Positions 56,936-64,000 of a DNA stretch of 64,000 nt are shown here, in pieces. The notes under the pieces were generated by a model that made no database searches, was not told where the DNA came from, and worked only from the letters and a program-made list of their open reading frames with translations. The position numbers and the translations under genes were made by a program. Within the stretch, counting starts at the first letter, position 1. Every line of letters starts with the position of its first letter. The DNA comes from Anaerocolumna sp047777345. Lineage in GTDB: Bacteria; Bacillota; Clostridia; Lachnospirales; Lachnospiraceae. The stretch is from NCBI GenBank assembly GCA_047777345.1, contig JBKEEJ010000013.1:35976-99975 (forward strand), read 5' to 3'.

Positions 56936-56958
56936 AACGTTCGCCAATGGCGAACGTT
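56936..56958 (+). other. Perfect hairpin between rpmH and rnpA
   Basis: AACGTTCGCCA (56936-56946) and TGGCGAACGTT (56948-56958) are perfect 11-bp arms around a single base, much more GC-rich than the surroundings. It is followed by ATTGTTTCG, a weak T tract. It may cause partial termination or processing so that L34 is made in excess over RNase P protein. Confidence 0.7.
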
Positions 56959-56998
56959 ATTGTTTCGTGTGTTGGCAAAAAGAAAGGGCCGTGAAGTT

Positions 56999-57349
56999 TT
57001 GAAGTCGTCGGAATCATTGAAAAATAATACCAACTTTAAGTATATATATCAAAATGGAAAATCCTATGCAAATACTTATCTAATTATGTATGTATTGAAA
57101 AACGATACCCAAAGAAACAGAATCGGAATTTCTGTAAGTAAAAAAGTTGGGAATAGTGTGGTCAGACACAGGTTGACAAGATTAATTCGTGAAAGTTACA
57201 GACTGAATGAAGATTTATTTCATAGTGGTCTAGATATAGTAGTAATAGCAAGAACAGGTGCCAAAGACAAAGGATATCAGGAAATAAGTAGTGCTTTGCT
57301 CCATTTGGGTAAGATGCATAAAATTGTAAAAGAGATGATAAAATCGTGA
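56999..57349 (+). CDS. rnpA: Ribonuclease P protein component
   Basis: About 116 residues from a TTG at 56999, with AAAGGG ten bases upstream; the frame also extends further upstream to an ATG at 56924 but that would add an atypical segment overlapping the hairpin. Recognisable RnpA segments are NTNFKYIYQNGKSYANTYLI, RNRIGISVSKKVGNSVVRHR and LTRLIRESYRLN, the RNR motif region that binds the RNase P RNA. With that RNA it trims the 5' ends of tRNA precursors. Its stop overlaps the yidD start. Confidence 0.92.
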   Translation: MKSSESLKNNTNFKYIYQNGKSYANTYLIMYVLKNDTQRNRIGISVSKKVGNSVVRHRLTRLIRESYRLNEDLFHSGLDIVVIARTGAKDKGYQEISSALLHLGKMHKIVKEMIKS

Positions 57350-57561
57350 TTAAAAAAATTTTGATATTTATCATACAAATATATAGAAAGTTTATATCTC
57401 CTCTTAAAGGAAGATCCACTTGTATTTATACACCTACCTGCTCTATGTATGCACTACAGGCACTGGAAAAGTATGGTGCAGTAAAAGGAACGTATTTAAC
57501 AATCAGGAGAATTTTAAGATGCCATCCTTTTGCGACAGGCGGGTATGATCCGGTTCCGTAA
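57346..57561 (+). CDS. yidD: Membrane protein insertion efficiency factor YidD
   Basis: A 71-residue protein from a GTG that overlaps the rnpA stop (GTGA). An N-terminal amphipathic helix (ILIFIIQIYRKFISPLKG) is followed by the conserved Cys-rich motif TCIYTPTCSMYALQALEKYG and the terminal HPFATGGYDPVP. YidD works at the inner face of the membrane alongside YidC. Position and sequence are standard. Confidence 0.95.
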   Translation: MIKKILIFIIQIYRKFISPLKGRSTCIYTPTCSMYALQALEKYGAVKGTYLTIRRILRCHPFATGGYDPVP

Positions 57562-57612
57562 ATTAATAAGGAAAATTGGCACTAGGTAAATGTGTTCAAG
57601 GAGGAAAATAAT

Positions 57613-58890
57613 TTGTATAATTTATTTTTAACGCAGGCGGGCGGTATATTAGGTCCGATTGAGTCCGTATTGGGATGGATATTAAATGCGATCTATGAAT
57701 TCTTAAATCTGTTTGGCATTCAAAATGTAGCTGTTGTTATTGTGTTGTTTACATTTATTGTTAGAGGACTTATGATACCCCTAACCATTAAGCAACAAAA
57801 ATTTTCAAAATTGTCATCTAAGATGAATCCGGAAATACAAAAGATTCAGGCTAAATACAAAGGAAAGAAGGATGAAGCATCCTTAAGAAAGCAACAAGTC
57901 GAAATACAGGCGGTTTATGAAAAATACGGCGCAAGTCCAACGGCGGGTTGTCTCCCTATCTTAATTATTTTACCTATTATGTTTGCTTTATACCGTGTAA
58001 TTTATGCCATACCCGCATACGTTCATGATATTAACCAAATGTATTCCAATATAGCCGTGGCGTTAAGAGAAACAAACGGCTATGTAGACATACTTACTGA
58101 ATTGGCAGCGAAGGTTGGGGTAAAGACTTCATCTTTTACTGAGATTGCAAATGATGGAATAATTTCCGTAAATCATATTATAGATATATTAAATAAATTT
58201 AAACCGGCAGAATGGGCGGAACTTTCCAATAAATTCCCTACATTACAGTCAGTGATTGAGCCCAATTATGCTGAAATTTACAAAGTAAACCGGTTTATTG
58301 GCGGTTTAAATATTCTTGACGTACCCGGTATAAAATTCCCTGGAATTATTATTCCAATTCTGGCTGCTAGCTTGCAGTTTATTCAGGGTAAACAAACACA
58401 GGCTTTAAGTGCAGATACCGCTGATAAAGATAACCCTATGAATGCGACTATGAAATCCATGAATATTGTTATGCCTGTTATGTCAGGTGTATTCTGCGTT
58501 ATGATGCCTATTGGTATAGGTATTTATTGGATTGCCGGCAGCATATTTGCTATTATCCAGCAGTTTATAATTAATAAGTATATGGATAAAATAGACGTGG
58601 AAGAATTAATAGCAAAGAATGTGGCTAAGGCAAATAAACGTAAGGCAAAACTTGGAATCAATCCTAATGTTTCCATGGAAGAGTTAGCGAAAAAGCAAAC
58701 CAAATCACTTAATGTCGAAACGGAAAAAAATAATAAGAATATAAATTCTACAGCGGGTTATGCAAATTCTGTGAAAAAGAACTATGAACCTTCCCAGTAC
58801 AAGAAGGGTGATGGAAAATATAAACCTGGCAGCATATCTGCCTATGCAAACCTTCTTAGCAACAGGAATAATAATAAGGGGGACAAGTAA
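57613..58890 (+). CDS. yidC: Membrane protein insertase YidC (Gram-positive type)
   Basis: About 425 residues from a TTG at 57613, chosen because AAGGAGG lies eight bases upstream; a GTG at 57592 lies upstream of that site. Five or so hydrophobic segments are visible, with the conserved hydrophilic-groove region VVIVLFTFIVRGLMIPLTIK carrying the functional Arg, and the cytoplasmic helical hairpin (MNPEIQKIQAKYKGKKDEAS). The last 100 residues are a long basic, Asn/Lys-rich tail that may contact ribosomes. It inserts membrane proteins alone or with Sec. A larger loop than usual lies between the second and third segments. Confidence 0.94.
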   Translation: MYNLFLTQAGGILGPIESVLGWILNAIYEFLNLFGIQNVAVVIVLFTFIVRGLMIPLTIKQQKFSKLSSKMNPEIQKIQAKYKGKKDEASLRKQQVEIQAVYEKYGASPTAGCLPILIILPIMFALYRVIYAIPAYVHDINQMYSNIAVALRETNGYVDILTELAAKVGVKTSSFTEIANDGIISVNHIIDILNKFKPAEWAELSNKFPTLQSVIEPNYAEIYKVNRFIGGLNILDVPGIKFPGIIIPILAASLQFIQGKQTQALSADTADKDNPMNATMKSMNIVMPVMSGVFCVMMPIGIGIYWIAGSIFAIIQQFIINKYMDKIDVEELIAKNVAKANKRKAKLGINPNVSMEELAKKQTKSLNVETEKNNKNINSTAGYANSVKKNYEPSQYKKGDGKYKPGSISAYANLLSNRNNNKGDK

Positions 58891-58892
58891 GT

Positions 58893-59639
58893 ATGGAATG
58901 GTTAGAAATTACTGCTAAAACAGTAGACGAAGCTTTGACGGAAGCTTTAATCAAGTTACAGACAACCAGTGACCGGGTTGAGTATGAAGTAATAGAAAAA
59001 GAAAGCAGTGGTTTTTTAGGCTTATTTAACAAACCCGCCAAAATCCGTGTTAGGTTAAAAAACAGTCCCGATAATATTGCAAGAGAATTCCTTACAAAAG
59101 TATTCGATGCCATGAACATTGATGCAAGACTAGAGATTGAGTTTAACGAAGAAGACGCATTATTAAATATTAATATTATTGGAGACAATATGGGTGTTTT
59201 AATCGGTAAACGGGGACAAACACTGGATTCTCTTCAGTATTTGGTAAGCTTGGTTATAAATAAAGACAGTGAAAATTATCTGAAGGTAAAACTGGATACG
59301 GAAAATTACCGTCAGAGAAGAAAAGAAACTCTTGAGAATCTAGGAAAAAACATTGCTTATAAAGTAAGAAGAACGAAAAAGGCTGTTGCATTGGAACCGA
59401 TGAATCCTTATGAAAGAAGGATTATTCATTCTGTACTTCAGAATGATAAGTATGTTGAAACCCACAGCGAAGGTGAAGAACCATTTCGAAGAGTTGTTAT
59501 TACCCTGAAAAAAGGAGCTATGAACAGAGATTATAAATACAGCCATGGAAAATATTCGCATAATGACAAAAACAGGGATAACAGCGATTATTATACAAAA
59601 AATAAAGAATACAGTCATAAGCATAGTAGTGAGGAATAA
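58893..59639 (+). CDS. khpB: RNA-binding protein KhpB (Jag/EloR)
   Basis: A 248-residue protein with a Jag N-terminal domain (VDEALTEALIKLQTTSDRVE, 10-50), a KH domain with IIGDNMGVLIGKRGQTLDSL, and an R3H domain with LEPMNPYERRIIHSVLQND. It ends in a His/Tyr/Lys-rich tail of about 35 residues. KhpB partners with KhpA and binds many RNAs, affecting cell elongation and division in Gram-positive bacteria. It starts two bases after the yidC stop and ends at a terminator. Confidence 0.94.
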   Translation: MEWLEITAKTVDEALTEALIKLQTTSDRVEYEVIEKESSGFLGLFNKPAKIRVRLKNSPDNIAREFLTKVFDAMNIDARLEIEFNEEDALLNINIIGDNMGVLIGKRGQTLDSLQYLVSLVINKDSENYLKVKLDTENYRQRRKETLENLGKNIAYKVRRTKKAVALEPMNPYERRIIHSVLQNDKYVETHSEGEEPFRRVVITLKKGAMNRDYKYSHGKYSHNDKNRDNSDYYTKNKEYSHKHSSEE

Positions 59640-59642
59640 GAC

Positions 59643-59684
59643 AGAGGGTGTATTAAAGATATTTGCTTTGATACACTCTTTTCT
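59643..59684 (+). terminator. Terminator after khpB
   Basis: GTGTATTAAAG and CTTTGATACAC form a stem with extra G/C pairs at its base, followed by CTTTTCT. It ends the rpmH-khpB transcript ahead of mnmE. Confidence 0.85.
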
Positions 59685-59792
59685 ATCATATAAATATAAG
59701 TGAACGATAACAATACGTTGCCGTTTTCAGGAATTGTTAGATAATTGTAATTAACTTGCTGTAACAATAAATTATTTAGACAGGAGCAGAAT

Positions 59793-61169
59793 ATGAAAAC
59801 AGATACAATTGCTGCCATTGCAACAGCAATGAGCAATGCCGGAATCAGTATTATCCGAATTAGCGGTGATGAAGCCTTAAATATTGCGGATAAAATATTC
59901 AGAACCAAATCCGGTAACAAAAAGGTATCGCTTATGCCCAGCCATACGATTCATTACGGTTATATTGTGGATGAAGATGAAATAATTGATGAAGTAATGT
60001 TATTGATTATGAAAGGGCCAAAAAGTTATACCAGAGAAGATGTAATTGAAATAGATTGTCACGGCGGAATTGTAGTAACAAAAAAGATATTTGAAACTGT
60101 TTTAAAATACGGGGCCAGGGTTGCGGAACCCGGCGAATTTACAAAAAGGGCTTTCTTAAACGGAAGAATTGATTTGTCTCAGGCCGAAGCGGTCAGTGAT
60201 ATTATTAATGCGAAAAATGAATTTGCACTGAAAAATTCAGTCAACCAGTTAAGAGGCAAAATTTATTACAAAATTAAGGATATCCGCGGCAATATAATGC
60301 ATGATCTGGCATTTATAGAAGCAGCCCTGGATGATCCGGAACATATATCATTAGACCATTTTTCAGAGGAGCTAAACAGTCATATTGACAATAATCTGCG
60401 TGAATTAAGAATTCTCTTAAAGTCTTCGGAAAACGGAAGACTGATAAAAGAAGGCATTAAGACCGTTATTTTGGGAAAACCCAATGCGGGAAAATCTTCA
60501 TTATTAAATCTTTTGGTGGGAACGGAAAGAGCCATTGTTACGGATATTGCCGGTACTACTAGAGATACGCTGGAAGAAACCATTCAGTTAGGAGGCATAT
60601 CTTTAAATATTGTTGATACGGCCGGAATTCGCGTAACGGATGATGTTGTTGAAAAGATTGGCGTAAACAAAGCAAAACAATCCGCTATGGATGCTGATTT
60701 GATTATTTATGTGGCGGACAGTTCCACGGAACTGGATGACAGTGATTATGAAATTATCAGGCTAATACAGGATAAAAAGGCTGTCGTTCTTTTAAATAAA
60801 ACAGATCTTTCCGTTAAAACAGATAAAAAGCAGATGGAAGAGTTAACAGGAAAAGAGGTTATTCCTGTATCTGCAAAAGAAAATATAGGAATTGACGTAT
60901 TGGAAAAATGGATTGTGGATGAATTTTTCAAAGGCAATCTGGAATTTAATGATGAAATATACATTACTAATTTAAGGCAGAAGGAAGCAATTGAAGAAAG
61001 TATCCAAAGTCTTCTTATGGTAAAGAAAAGCATAGAAGACCAGATGCCGGAAGATTTTTATTCCATTGATTTAATGCATGCTTACGAGGTACTGGGAACC
61101 ATAATCGGTGAAGCTGTGGATGAAGATTTGGTAAATACCATATTCAGCCAATTTTGTATGGGTAAATAA
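59793..61169 (+). CDS. mnmE: tRNA modification GTPase MnmE
   Basis: A 458-residue GTPase that with MnmG makes the 5-carboxymethylaminomethyl group on wobble uridines. The N-terminal tetrahydrofolate-binding domain shows ATAMSNAGISIIRISGDEAL. The G domain has VILGKPNAGKSSLLNLLVGT, the IAGTTRDTLEE switch, DTAGIRVTDD and LNKTD. The C-terminal Cys motif is CMGK, a variant of the usual CIGK. The length is typical. It is followed by a probable terminator and then mnmG. Confidence 0.97.
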   Translation: MKTDTIAAIATAMSNAGISIIRISGDEALNIADKIFRTKSGNKKVSLMPSHTIHYGYIVDEDEIIDEVMLLIMKGPKSYTREDVIEIDCHGGIVVTKKIFETVLKYGARVAEPGEFTKRAFLNGRIDLSQAEAVSDIINAKNEFALKNSVNQLRGKIYYKIKDIRGNIMHDLAFIEAALDDPEHISLDHFSEELNSHIDNNLRELRILLKSSENGRLIKEGIKTVILGKPNAGKSSLLNLLVGTERAIVTDIAGTTRDTLEETIQLGGISLNIVDTAGIRVTDDVVEKIGVNKAKQSAMDADLIIYVADSSTELDDSDYEIIRLIQDKKAVVLLNKTDLSVKTDKKQMEELTGKEVIPVSAKENIGIDVLEKWIVDEFFKGNLEFNDEIYITNLRQKEAIEESIQSLLMVKKSIEDQMPEDFYSIDLMHAYEVLGTIIGEAVDEDLVNTIFSQFCMGK

Positions 61170-61190
61170 TTAAGCCTTAATATGGTAATT

Positions 61191-61229
61191 GAAACATCTG
61201 GTTTTGATACCGGATGTTTCAGTTTGTTC
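61191..61229 (+). terminator. Terminator-like hairpin between mnmE and mnmG
   Basis: GAAACATC-TGG (61191-61201) pairs with CCGGATGTTTC (61210-61220), followed by AGTTTGTTC. The T tract is interrupted, so read-through to mnmG is likely. Confidence 0.65.
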
Positions 61230-61347
61230 TTTTATAAATTGAATATAATCTGTCATAATTATTTATAAGTCAGAGATCATTATTTGATACTATAAAAAGT
61301 TACACGCTAATTATATAAAGGTATGTTTAGATAAACAGGAGGATTCA

Positions 61348-63249
61348 ATGTCATATACTTATGAAACCTATGATGTGGTAGTTGTTGGCGCAGGACATGC
61401 CGGTTGTGAGGCAGCGTTGGCATGTGCAAGACTATCCCTAAATACACTGATTGTAACCATTAGTATGGATAGTATTGCTTTAATGCCCTGCAATCCAAAT
61501 ATAGGGGGAACATCAAAAGGTCACCTGGTAAGAGAAATTGATGCGCTGGGCGGCGAAATGGGTAAAAATATTGATAAGACTTTTATACAGTCAAAAATGT
61601 TAAACAAATCGAAAGGGCCAGCAGTCCATTCCCTTCGAGCCCAGGCAGATAAACAGGCCTACAGTAATTCCATGAGAAAAGTACTGGAAAACACGCCTAA
61701 CCTTACTTTAAAACAGGCAGAAGTTACCGAAATTCTAGTTGAAGACGGAAAAGTTACCGGCATAAAAACCTATTCCGGCGGAATCTATCCCTGCAAAGCG
61801 GTAGTTTTGTGTACGGGAACTTATTTGAATGCCAGATGCATATACGGTGATGTAAGTACCTATACTGGTCCCAACGGATTACAGTCAGCCAAATATTTAA
61901 CGGATTGCCTAAAATCTTTGGGAATAGAAATGTATCGTTTTAAAACTGGAACACCTGCCCGTATAGATAAAAGATCCATTGATTTTAGTAAAATGGAAGA
62001 GCAGTTTGGAGATGAGGAAATTGTTCCGTTTTCCTTTACCAATACGCCGGAAAGTATTAAAAGAGAACAGGTTTCTTGCTGGTTAACCTATACCAATGAA
62101 AAAACTCATGATATAATACGGGCAAATATTCACCGGTCTCCGTTGTATTCCGGTGCTATTAAAGGTACCGGACCCAGATATTGTCCGTCTATTGAAGATA
62201 AGGTGGTTAAATTTCCGGACAAGGACAGACATCAGGTATTTATTGAACCTGAGGGAAAATATACAAACGAAATGTATGTTGGCGGTATGTCCAGTTCTCT
62301 TCCGGAAGATGTACAATATCAGATGTATCGCAGTGTGGCAGGTCTTGAAAATGCCAAGATTGTCAGAAATGCATATGCTATCGAATATGATTGTATTAAT
62401 CCGATGCAATTAAAACCAACTCTTGAATTTAAAAAGGTAGAAGGTTTATTCAGCGGCGGACAATTCAATGGAAGTTCAGGTTATGAAGAAGCCGCGGCGC
62501 AAGGGTTAATGGCCGGAATAAATGCGGCAATGAAACTTTTGGGACGGGAACAGATTGTTTTGGATCGTTCCCAGGCCTATATTGGAGTTTTAATTGATGA
62601 CCTGGTTACAAAAGGAACTCACGAACCTTACCGTATGATGACTTCAAGAGCAGAATACCGCTTGTTATTAAGACAGGATAACGCGGATTTAAGGCTGACT
62701 AAAATTGGATACCAGATTGGATTAATATCAGAAGAACGATATCAGAAATTGCTGGTAAAAGAAAAGCAGATTGAAGAAGAAATAAAACGTCTTAACAGTA
62801 CTATAGTTGGTGCCAGCAAGGAAGTACAGGATTTGCTTCAAAATAATAACAGTACTTTGCTAAAGACCGGAACTACCTTAGGTGAGCTGATAAGAAGGCC
62901 GGAACTAAGCTATGAAAAGATCGCTCCCATTGATAAAGAACGTAAACCATTACCAAAAGATGTTATTGAACAGGTAAATATCAACATAAAATACGAAGGG
63001 TATATACAAAGGCAGCTGCAGCAGGTAAAACAGTTTAAAAAGCTGGAAAATAAATTAATACCAAAAGACATTGACTATAATAATATACCGAGTCTCAGAA
63101 AAGAAGCAAAGCAGAAATTATCCCAGATTAAACCAATTTCCGTAGGACAGGCATCCAGAATATCCGGCGTATCACCGGCAGATATTTCCGTATTATTGGT
63201 TTATTTGGAGCATTATAACAGAAGCAGAAAAGCAGATTCAAAGGAATGA
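61348..63249 (+). CDS. mnmG: tRNA uridine modification enzyme MnmG (GidA)
   Basis: A 633-residue FAD-dependent partner of MnmE. The dinucleotide-binding motif VVVVGAGHAGCEAALACARL is at the N-terminus. Family signatures CNPNIGGTSKGHLVREIDAL, CTGTYLNARCIYG and GGQFNGSSGYEEAAAQGLMA follow. The C-terminal helical domain that binds MnmE covers about the last 90 residues. AGGAGG precedes the ATG by five bases. It starts its own RNA or shares read-through from mnmE, and rsmG follows after seven bases. Confidence 0.97.
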   Translation: MSYTYETYDVVVVGAGHAGCEAALACARLSLNTLIVTISMDSIALMPCNPNIGGTSKGHLVREIDALGGEMGKNIDKTFIQSKMLNKSKGPAVHSLRAQADKQAYSNSMRKVLENTPNLTLKQAEVTEILVEDGKVTGIKTYSGGIYPCKAVVLCTGTYLNARCIYGDVSTYTGPNGLQSAKYLTDCLKSLGIEMYRFKTGTPARIDKRSIDFSKMEEQFGDEEIVPFSFTNTPESIKREQVSCWLTYTNEKTHDIIRANIHRSPLYSGAIKGTGPRYCPSIEDKVVKFPDKDRHQVFIEPEGKYTNEMYVGGMSSSLPEDVQYQMYRSVAGLENAKIVRNAYAIEYDCINPMQLKPTLEFKKVEGLFSGGQFNGSSGYEEAAAQGLMAGINAAMKLLGREQIVLDRSQAYIGVLIDDLVTKGTHEPYRMMTSRAEYRLLLRQDNADLRLTKIGYQIGLISEERYQKLLVKEKQIEEEIKRLNSTIVGASKEVQDLLQNNNSTLLKTGTTLGELIRRPELSYEKIAPIDKERKPLPKDVIEQVNINIKYEGYIQRQLQQVKQFKKLENKLIPKDIDYNNIPSLRKEAKQKLSQIKPISVGQASRISGVSPADISVLLVYLEHYNRSRKADSKE

Positions 63250-63256
63250 GAAATTT

Positions 63257-63976
63257 ATGGATTATCTTGGACTATTTCATAACTTATTAGGAGAATTAAA
63301 TATAAACCTGTCCTCTTTACAGACAGAGCAGTTTTTTAAATATTATGAGTTATTGATTGAAAAAAATAAAGTAATGAATTTGACTGCTATTACGGAAATG
63401 GAAGATGTGATAAAAAAGCATTTTATCGACAGTCTGGCCATTACGAGAGTTTTTGATATGAATCAAAATATTACCATACTGGATATGGGTACCGGAGCAG
63501 GATTTCCGGGCATTCCGATAAAGATTGCTTTTCCCAATACAAAACTGGTCTTATTGGATTCTTTAAACAAAAGAATTCATTTTTTAAACGATTGCATTCA
63601 TGAATTGGGATTAGAGGATATAGAAGCAATTCATGGACGGGCTGAAGATTATGCCAAAGACCCTATGTACCGGGAAAAATTTGATCTTTGTGTATCCAGA
63701 GCCGTAGCCAGATTAGCCACACTTTCCGAATATTGTATGCCTTATGTTAAAGTAAGCGGATATTTCATTCCTTATAAAGCCGGTAATATAAAAGAGGAAC
63801 TGGATGAATCCAAAAAAGCAATAAAAATCCTTGGAGGTACAATTGAAAAAGCGGATAACTATCTGTTACCCGGTACGGATATGGAAAGAACACTGATAAA
63901 AATAAAGAAAACATCTTCAACGCCAAAAATATATCCCAGAAGTGCAGGAAAGCCTTCCAAAGAACCTATTCTATAA
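63257..63976 (+). CDS. rsmG: 16S rRNA (guanine-N7) methyltransferase RsmG (GidB)
   Basis: A 239-residue SAM-dependent methyltransferase that modifies G527 (E. coli numbering) of 16S rRNA. Motif I is ILDMGTGAGFPGIPIKIAFP; the following LVLLDSLNKRIHFLNDCIHE and the SRAVARLATLSEYCMPYV segment are typical. Loss of this enzyme gives low-level streptomycin resistance in other bacteria. It is co-transcribed with mnmG. The window ends 24 bases after its stop. Confidence 0.96.
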   Translation: MDYLGLFHNLLGELNINLSSLQTEQFFKYYELLIEKNKVMNLTAITEMEDVIKKHFIDSLAITRVFDMNQNITILDMGTGAGFPGIPIKIAFPNTKLVLLDSLNKRIHFLNDCIHELGLEDIEAIHGRAEDYAKDPMYREKFDLCVSRAVARLATLSEYCMPYVKVSGYFIPYKAGNIKEELDESKKAIKILGGTIEKADNYLLPGTDMERTLIKIKKTSSTPKIYPRSAGKPSKEPIL

Positions 63977-64000
63977 AAATTTTTTTGGTTAAAAAGTTAT

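Overview
The window looks like the replication-origin region of a low-GC, motile, probably spore-forming member of the Clostridia, most likely in the Lachnospiraceae or a close relative. The evidence is the AT-rich sequence, the Gram-positive rpmH-rnpA-yidD-yidC-khpB-mnmE-mnmG-rsmG cluster facing away from dnaA-dnaN-yaaA-recF-gyrB-gyrA, BofA (a sporulation protein), a clostridial-type Tad pilus locus and a DUF6240-type flagellar protein. The placement is inferred from gene content; no database search was possible.

Layout, left to right. (1) 1-8769, minus strand: a Tad/type IVb pilus assembly locus (prepilin peptidase, TadZ-like protein, TadA ATPase, TadB, TadC, Flp pilin, DUF5702 protein, and a TadE-like pseudopilin cut by the left edge). 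(2) 8964-9716: bofA and a divergent DUF2508 gene. (3) 9763-15128: a flagellin operon (large protein with a FliK-like end, then fliC, then fliS) behind a good sigma-28 promoter. (4) 15401-17703: an AgrC/AgrA-like two-component pair with a structured leader. (5) 17753-24609: M18 aminopeptidase, an unassigned nuclease-like protein, a DUF3810 putative metalloprotease, a sigma-70-like protein lacking its promoter-recognition parts, an S1-repeat protein and a small alarmone synthetase. (6) 24792-28770: a heterodimeric multidrug-type ABC exporter preceded by a leader peptide and attenuator resembling the BmrB/BmrCD arrangement. (7) 28778-33899: an OmpR-type two-component system, then transaldolase and transketolase. 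(8) 34267-45202: insertion sequences of three families (IS3, ISL3, IS256) around a ribosomal RNA operon whose order is 16S-5S-23S, followed by seven tRNAs; a separate tRNA-Ser lies upstream. (9) 45305-46873: two-subunit iron-sulfur fumarase (or tartrate dehydratase). (10) 47008-63976: the replication hub. gyrA, gyrB, recF, yaaA, dnaN and dnaA are transcribed leftward and rpmH to rsmG rightward, with oriC between dnaA and rpmH at about 56.1-56.6 kb.

Almost all genes left of oriC in the replication and rRNA blocks are on the minus strand and those right of it on the plus strand, so they run with the replication forks. The best candidates for follow-up are the leader-peptide attenuator of the ABC exporter, the 16S-5S-23S order, the truncated sigma-like protein, a pair of perfect inverted DnaA boxes inside the fumarase operon, and a large inverted repeat in the Tad locus. 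No CRISPR array, prophage or recognisable defence island is present.
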